From contig JACYXH010000404.1 in assembly GCA_026745465.1 (NCBI GenBank), positions 69,501 through 133,500 of the forward strand: 64,000 bases of DNA. The letters are read 5' to 3'. The position numbers and the translations under genes were made by a program. The DNA comes from Lota lota (lineage: Eukaryota > Chordata > Actinopteri > Gadiformes > Lotidae). Positions 57,022 to 64,000 of the stretch are shown here, one piece after another; position 1 is the first letter of the stretch; every line of letters starts with the position of its first letter. The notes beneath the pieces are model-generated. The model did not search any database, was not told where the DNA came from, and saw only the letters and a program-made list of their open reading frames with translations.

Positions 57022-59185
57022 TGGAGCAAACCTAACTTAGCAGCCGGCGAGGTAGCACTCAGACTCCGCGGTTGTCCAACCTGTCCAGATAATTGTTAAA
57101 CTCTGTGATGGCCAATATCTAAATATTGGTATCCTGAATTACACCCATTACAATGTGTTTGAATTAGTCCATTTTTGTATAAAGGAGTGGAAGAACCTTT
57201 GCTAGAAACACACGCATGCACGCGTTGCACTGCATGCATGTTTACGACACATCCTAGAATATCAGGAACATACTTTATGTACACACAAACACACACAACA
57301 CACACACACACACATCGACACCCACTTAATTTTTTTGTAATATCTATTGTATTACATTGTATTGTATTACACCTTTGACCACATAACAATTAATGTATAT
57401 TATTAATGCGCTTGCTTGGCAACTATTTTGCTGTCTTGGGGAATCATTGCGACGTTCCATTTACCTCGGACGTAAGAGCTGGGAATGACGTAATTACCTG
57501 AGTTGACCACGTTCCAGCAAGTTGGAAAACCTAGATGCTTTAATAATTAGCAATCTAGCCAGGTTAGCCATTGTCAGCAATATCAGTTGATTGTGCATTA
57601 CACTTAGCCTGATATTTTTCCGCATACAAACCCTGTAACATGTCTACAGATAGAAGTAGGCCAGTTCTTTGTGTACGACTGATTTAATTTGACATAAAGA
57701 TAGAATTGCTAATACAAAGAATATAACCAAAGCTTTCAATACTGTTGGTGTGCGGCTCCATCTAGGATGCTGAGGTCGGGGTTGTTAGGTTTTTCAGACT
57801 TTCCGAGTCAGAAATCCAACTTCAGATTTAGGGGTTAGGGTTATGACACCTCTAGCCATAGGGTGGGGTTGTTCGTCCACTTTGATGGAGGCAGACTGAA
57901 AGGACACATATTTCACTTTTTAAACTCCCTTTCTAAAATGTTCTTTAGCTCGTCAACCAAATAACATAATTGTTTGCCTGACTGGCCATATGATTTGGGC
58001 TCCTAAAAGCTAAAAAGCAATAAGGTATTCTTATTTTATGCTATTCAATTTGCAAAGACCTCGGAATTTGAATTGACCGCCAGTCAAATAGCGAGCTACT
58101 TTTACCCAAAAAGTGGCGGGGGTACGACGCAAGGGCAGAGTACCTGGATGGGCTGCTCATGTATTGCTTGTTGGAAGAATGACGATTTGTTTTCAATAAA
58201 TGATTGCTAATGTTGTTGCTGTGTTCATTTTGTGAAATCTTACTAGGTAGTCTGTCGTAACCGATTCAGTAACTGTTTTATAAAAGCCATAAGTCACTTG
58301 TGGCCGTGGATTTTCACTATCTTCACTATCACTATCACTATCTGTTCTAAGATCCCTGTAAACCACAGCCTCTCATGGCTTATTGCTTAATCATACCATG
58401 GCCTGTGGAAGTGTTTGTGGCAGAGGTGTGGATCGAAATAGATAATGTAAAGCGAGCTGGTCATTATCACAACATATACCCTGATAGTGTGATGCAGGAC
58501 CCTGACGTGAGGCGGAGGGGTCTTCCATCACCCTGAATGGGTTTGTGGTCATTATGTGTCTCTTCCCTAGCCAGCGGAACCTAGTTTACGCTTAAAAAAC
58601 AAATCAAGTTACAGCAGCTCAGCTGCCAGACCATAATGTCGTTATGGCAACGAATGTGCTGGGGTTTGGGGTAAAAGCGGACTAAATAATTTCTCTTTAA
58701 AATAGTAAATATCTGAAGTGCAATATTGAGGTGATTATTCTTCATCTGGATTTGTGTAAATTACACTTTACATAGAACTCATAAACTTGTAAGCAATGTG
58801 AACTGTGCTTGCTCACACCCTAAACATTAATTTACCTCATCACAGCGTGACATTCCTATCACAAACCAAGAACCAATCATTTAAGTGGTTGTTAAGAATC
58901 CTGTGTTCATATGGTACGATCAAATTCATGTATAAAATACAGGAAATAAGCGTGCATGTCACAGCAAATGAAATGATGGTCATAGGCCGTAAACAAGTTT
59001 ATAAATGCATATGTACGAGAACTGGTGGGCTGGGGGATTCCAAACAGAAATGTAGCTCATTGTTCATTTTGAAAATATGTAATTAAATATATTAGTTAGG
59101 TTATTTCATAGCAGGAAAATAGCCTACCCCCATTCCAGTCCCCCAAAACACCAAAAGCACATCAAAAGCGCCAAGAGCAGTTAAA
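57022..59185 (+). other. c5ar1 3' flank and intergenic
   Basis: The first AATAAA clearly downstream is at 58195-58200, so the 3' UTR may be long. The rest is AT-rich with a short CA run near 57290-57315 and no recognised gene. Confidence 0.45.
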
Positions 59186-59300
59186 GGAGTAGTGTAGAAT
59201 GTAGCGGCATCTAGCGGTTAGCTAGCCGATTGCAACCAACTGAATATCCCCGTAAATGCTCCATTTCCAACGGCTTACAATCTATGGCGCCTGAACTTGC
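59186..59300 (+). repeat. Teleost interspersed repeat copy (family not named)
   Basis: Contains GTAGCGGCATCTAGCGGTTA and GATTGCAACCAACTGAATA, words I know from a common fish interspersed repeat. A second copy lies at 59700-59850. Confidence 0.5.
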
Positions 59301-59699
59301 CTGCAATGCCTAATTCAAAGTTGCGGTGTGTGAACTGCACACATCAACTTCTCCTTAAGCGAGACTTGGTTTGCAACTATAACAAATTGACCAGATTAAG
59401 CAATGGGTTTAGAAAATGTTTTATATCTCTGTAGGGATCCTTTGAATAATATTATAATGTGATATGAGCAAGTCAATGGCAAAAACAGGAACTTTTATAG
59501 GACGTAAACGACAGGGCCACAACATTGCCCCAAAGGATTACATTGCAGCCCATTTTCGCGGATTACGGCTGCAGTGTTCTTGCAAAATTTTGGACCGATT
59601 TCACAAATTGTTGTTGCCAAATCAGTTAGTTACAACCAAAACGATCGGAAAACAGGGTAAAAATAAAAGGGGGTTAAAATTCAGAAGTTTTCATTTACA

Positions 59700-59850
59700 G
59701 GTCCAGTGTGTAAGATTGAGGTGGCAATGGGGATGCAAATTGCAACCAACTGAACCCCCCCCCCCCCCCTCCTCCCCGAACGACCATGGACACTGTACAT
59801 GTTGTAGGACATGGCGGAGGCAACAGCCTTTTACATGTACACTATAGAAG
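59700..59850 (+). repeat. Second copy of the same teleost repeat
   Basis: Shares CAGTGTGTAAGATT, ATTGCAACCAACTGAA, a C-run and TGTAGGACATGGCGG with the consensus pattern of that repeat. It keeps more of the right part than the copy at 59.2 kb. Confidence 0.5.
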
Positions 59851-59889
59851 TTGCTCTGTTCAAATGCACGCATGCACACACACGTGCAC

Positions 59890-62350
59890 GCACACACACT
59901 CACACAGAGCAAAAACACCAGTGTTGAATAAACTCTCTAAGTGTTCATTTTAACACTATCAGTGTTTATATAATTCTTACTGACCAGTGTTATTTCAACA
60001 CTATTGCCAGTGTAACTGATTTTACTCTACAAAAGTGTTGACAGATTTACTCTGTTAAGTCTTTAAGAGACAACTCTTCAAAGTAGTTTATGTAGACTTT
60101 GAAGAGTGATGTGAACAAAAATCTGTTAAACAACATTTAAGGAGGATTAATCATCCGTATAGATATACAATAATGGACATATTCAAGAGAAAGGGATTAT
60201 ATACTTTTGTAAATTCTATTTGAATAGTCAAGAATGAAAAAAGTCTCTCTCATTTCCATTTATTCAGCACTGTGTCAAACAATGGGAGAGAACCACAAAC
60301 ATTCATGTCTGACCCATAAGCGCACTGAATATCAAAAGGCTTGTAAAAGAGCAAACTATTCACTGTGATTATGCATTCCTTATCTTCACCATCATACAAT
60401 TGGTAGGCATGGTAATGCTCGCTAAAAACGTCAGTTACTAATGGAGCTACAACCAAGTAGGTACATTCACCAACCAACAGAATCTTTGAGATTTTTGAAA
60501 AATTGGAACATCATTTGTGACCTTGTTGACAACAATTAGCCCAACCCTATATTCAGTTCCATCAATCCTGATCCAGTTAGTAGAAAATACCTTTCTAAAG
60601 AGTTTGCCAAATGTTCACCATCATGATAGTCTTCAAGAGAAAACAAATTCATTGGCCCGTACTCTTTTCTTTGAAATGTTAGTGTCCCAATGATTTCCAA
60701 TTAACATCTGGTGCTTCTTGGCAAGAGATTTGGTTATATTCTTGAAGTTTTTGAGACAGTTCTTGAAAGGTTTATGTTTGGCTTCATATCTCATACTCCA
60801 TGAGTGTAAAAGTGGACCTATTTTCCTTATGCAAGATGGATAATGCACCATAAAATGATGCTTTGGTTTTAAATGCTGAGCAGGGTAGTATTTTTAAAAG
60901 TTGGTGGTGCTCCTGAATTAAGTGTTTAAGCGCAACAGTCATCCCGTAGGCAATGCTTGGGGCAAAAAGTATATTCATTATTTGCAACAAGAGAAGCAAA
61001 AGGTTGGTACAACATCTCCAAAAAGCAACGGGGTATTTTTAACAAGACACAGACATTTAATTGAATTCAGTCCCAAGCTTATGTTAGAGCTTTCCAAGTT
61101 CACATTTGTTGGGCGGTTTTTGCATTCCAAGTAACCATAATCAGACAATTCGTGACAGTAGATCTGCTTCTGAGATGAAATGCTCAGTAAGGTAATGTAA
61201 AAGCAACTTTAGCTCATATTGAGCAATGCCTTCAAGTACGTCATGCATAATGTCAAATTAAAAAATATTGCACACATGAAAAAATTGCAATGTGTTTAAA
61301 GATGAATTTCTCTTAACTCCGTACACAGAATTGAGCTGAAGTTCTGAATTAAGTTTCGGGCAATGCATCTCAAAACGTTGACTTTCACAAATTACTATTC
61401 TAGGGTCATCTTCTGAAAACACATTTTGAACATCACGTTTATCAATCAAACAAACGGCAAAAATGGTGTCCACTGAAGGACTCTGTAAACCCAAGAATAA
61501 GTGCATTCCGAGATTGTCACCTGTGATTTGACTGATTGTACCATGCACTTTGTCAGAAGATATTGGCAAAGAAATACCATCAGTTTCAAGCCTTTTCAGG
61601 TCAAACATCAAGAGCACGAGAATAAAATCAAGGCCATACTTTTTTAAATCCTGACATTGAAATAGAGCCACTAAATGAATGTTTAGAAAAGCAGAATTGA
61701 ACGCTTTGAACCAAGGGGGTTAGCAGTTTCAAAGTCATCATAGTACAGTTTTAGTGTTTTGAGAACAGTGGGTGGGTCTTCCAGTAACTTCCATCATTAA
61801 AATCTTTGAAAACATTGGCATTGCACAAGATGCCTGCTTTGATTGTCTCACAAATCTCAGGATTTTGGAACATACATTTCAAAGTTTCCAAAATGGGAAT
61901 AGATATAAACGTGTCATTTACAGGCACTTGGCTATATGTGCCTGTTTTCTTGTTACGCCTAGTGTCATACACCCAAAAGAAACTCCACAGGCTCAACAAT
62001 ACCCCACTTTTTGCTGTAGTGCTTCACTCGTTTATGGTCTGAATTTAAACAGGAAAATGGGTTCTCAAACATTGTCAAACTTTGTTCTACCACTGATCTC
62101 AAAGAATCACTAGCAGGAACTACAGAGAGCACAGTTTCTTTAATTTGGGAGTGCATCTCGGTTGCAAATTCTTCTAAATCACAGACTGATGAATGAAACT
62201 GTGTTACTGGCAGCTCCACTTCCTTGTATTTTGGCAACAACTGCTGCACACATATCTTTCACTTTTCCTGGGAAAAAACCTGCCCTGCTGTTTTCAAAAT
62301 GTCCTGGATCTGACTCCCCATCAACATTTGGTAACAAAGTTTCATTGAAT
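59890..62350 (-). mobile_element. Degraded DNA-transposon-like element with a teleost repeat ORF
   Basis: At its left side (59890-60130) are repeated AACACT/AGTGTT words of the kind seen at the ends of fish DNA transposons. Minus-strand frames across 60250-62340 carry blocks such as CLNSDHKRVKHYSKKWGIVE, HGTISQITGDNLGMHLFLGL, PSCIRKIGPLLHSWSMRYEA and KNITKSLAKKHQMLIGNHW. I recall these from a large family of repetitive fish proteins. The coding part is broken in several places. The superfamily is not settled from sequence alone. The right side ends where a gypsy fragment begins. Confidence 0.6.
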
Positions 62351-62354
62351 TCAG

Positions 62355-63090
62355 AAATCAACCGCTTGTTTGTCCTGGACGCGGTGCGATCCAGAGTGCT
62401 TACCTGGGCCCACTCCACAAGACTCACTTGCCAGCCTGGCATAACCCGCACCCTGGACTTCATCCGTCAACGGTTCTGGTGGCCCACCATGTACGCGGAC
62501 ATCCGCTCGTTGGTCGCGGTGTGCGCAGCCTGCGTTCGGAACAAGTACTCAACCCGGCCCAGTTCCGGTCTGCTCCGGCCCCTGCCCATCCCCAGTCGTC
62601 CATGGTCACACATCGCCTTGGACATCGTCACCGGGCTCCCCCCGTCCAAAAGAAACACCACCATCGTCACGGTCATCGACCGCTTCTCCAAGGCCGCCCA
62701 CTTCCTGGTGCTTCCCAAACTTCGCTCTGCTAGGGAGACGGCGGACCTCCTGGTTCTCGTGCCCGTTCTCTCCCTGTGCTTAGCTGTCCACCTGATTTCT
62801 TGCCCGTTGCTGAACCCGTCTGCCTGACTGCCTGTCTGCTGCCGAGCCCTTGCCTGCCTGACCACCTGCCCGTTGCTGAACCCTTGCCTGTCTGACCACC
62901 TGCCCGTTGCTGAGCCCTTGCCTGCCTGACCACCTGCCCGTTGCTGAGCCCTTGCCTGTCTGACCACTGCCTGCCTAGCCCCCGGCTTGTCTTTCACTCA
63001 CTCCAGAAAAACTCCCTTCGTACCTCTCCGCCGTCTCTGCCTCTCTGTGTTGAGCATTTGGGCCCCCTCGCTCTGTTCTCCGTAACAAAA
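62355..63090 (+). mobile_element. Ty3/gypsy retroelement fossil, 3' part only
   Basis: Plus-strand pol remnant with an integrase zinc-binding segment (ITRTLDFIRQRFWWPTMYAD, CAACVRNK) and the first part of the integrase core (PWSHIALDIVTGLPPSK, IVTVIDRFSKAAHFLVLP). It is followed by a short tandem repeat and by sequence resembling the end of a fish gypsy LTR (closing near CTCCGTAACA). Gag, protease, reverse transcriptase and the 5' LTR are absent. The copy is broken and truncated. Age cannot be estimated, because no second LTR is present to compare. Confidence 0.8.
62816..62970. repeat. Tandem repeat of about 34 bp within the gypsy fossil
   Basis: About four copies containing CCTGCCTGACCACC, TGCCCGTTGCTGA and CCCTTG. 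Confidence 0.85.
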
Positions 63091-64000
63091 ACAGGAATGA
63101 CTTAACTTAACTAAGGTGAAACTTCATTCCACATAGTCCTCCCCAAAATATATAAATAAATTCTAACTAGCTTTTGCCTGGACCGTTTTAAATTCTTACT
63201 AGCTAGCTCGCGCCTGTACTGTCAGCACTATGCACTGAGGAGAACGTGTGCCTGCTTGCAGCTTGGGAACGATCATTTTGTTTGCAGTAGTGATTTGTTT
63301 TTTAACACTAAAAGCTTGACTGTTGTGGCGCATGTTTTTTTTCTCCAAAATCTGCATAAAAGGCTATTTATAAATATAAAAGAACTAATTCTCCAAACGC
63401 CAGTGTCGTAATTTTAAATCTAAACCTAGCCACGCTATTCTAGCTATGTTTGCTAGCTAGTTAAACAAAATTGCGCCTTTTAACGTGTTCAAAGCATGCT
63501 AGCAACTAGCCAATGCTTCATGCAAACCTTTAAACAAAATTAATTTATATTAATATTTTACAGCCACAAAAACATTTAACATTATGTACATGTTCATTAT
63601 TGTAAATTAATCAAGATAGTTTACTGGCTATCTCCTCGTGTCGTTCGTTCCTTCTGTCTGGAGGTAATGAGGTCTGGGAGAGGGGACAAGTGTGTTTTCC
63701 ACTGAACGAACATCCTTCATTGGAACACTGGGAAATAACACCTTTATGTTACGACACCCTCTGCCCCCACATAGCTGCGTCGGCTGCCATTACACCATGT
63801 GCTCCTGTTTACATTCCTGTCACCAATTTTCCACGTGCACGCCGCTCTCCACTCCTGTCATCAATCACCAATCAACACACCCTATTTCTTCCTCGTTCAA
63901 CAAGCAGCCGGCGCCAGTTCGTTGTTTACTCTCTGCATGTTAGTAACTCGTTCCAGCGTATTGAATTCCTGTTTTCCCTTCTCCTCACTTGCTCCTAACC
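63091..64000. other. Unassigned right edge
   Basis: AT-rich with several CTAGC words up to about 63.5 kb, then more GC-balanced. An open frame at 63690-63998 resembles nothing I know. No gene is supported. Confidence 0.4.

Noticed and set aside
62467-62997. 176-codon minus-strand ORF
   Set aside because: Antisense of the gypsy remnant and its tandem repeat.

Overview
The window looks like a teleost fish genome. It has vertebrate-type split genes with clean GT/AG junctions, very long (CA)n microsatellites, abundant minisatellites, hAT-type transposon ends and a fish-type Ty3/gypsy remnant. The proteins are vertebrate orthologues close to human CLTC, VASP, SNRPD2, FOXG1, POLR2I and C5AR1. I name no species.

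Layout, left to right. 1-6.4 kb holds the first four coding exons of clathrin heavy chain (minus strand, continuing off the left edge), with two minisatellites in intron 2. 6.4-9.4 kb is intergenic DNA plus the likely 3' UTR of vasp. 9.4-30.9 kb is the complete vasp gene (minus, 14 coding exons), with only five coding bases in exon 1 and a 13.7 kb first intron. 31-35 kb is intergenic. 35.5-37.7 kb is snrpd2 (minus, 118 aa), whose start codon is split by an intron. 40.7-41.9 kb is a single-exon FOXG-family forkhead gene (minus). 44.2-46.1 kb is polr2i (minus, 6 exons, 126 aa). 46.5-47.3 kb is a short C1q-domain gene (minus), and a truncated relative lies at 49.9-50.1 kb beyond a 0.8 kb minisatellite. 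51.7-55.0 kb is an LBH-domain gene (plus). 55.7-57.0 kb is a C5a-receptor-type GPCR (plus). 57-64 kb is repeat-rich: teleost repeat copies, a degraded DNA-transposon-like ORF block and a truncated gypsy fossil.

The genes do not form one pathway. They cover vesicle coat (cltc), actin dynamics (vasp), splicing (snrpd2), RNA polymerase II (polr2i), forebrain-type transcription control (FOXG), a C1q-domain protein, an LBH-type cofactor and complement chemotaxis (c5ar1). From general knowledge, human VASP, SNRPD2 and C5AR1 lie together on 19q13.32 and POLR2I on 19q13.12, so much of the window is probably an old syntenic block.

No clearly new biological system was found. The items most worth a second look are the split ATG of snrpd2, a one-base frame conflict in the poly-C tract of vasp, GU-rich and CA-rich tracts beside vasp splice sites, the Mena-like charged segment in a VASP-type protein, and the C1q duplicate pair around a minisatellite.
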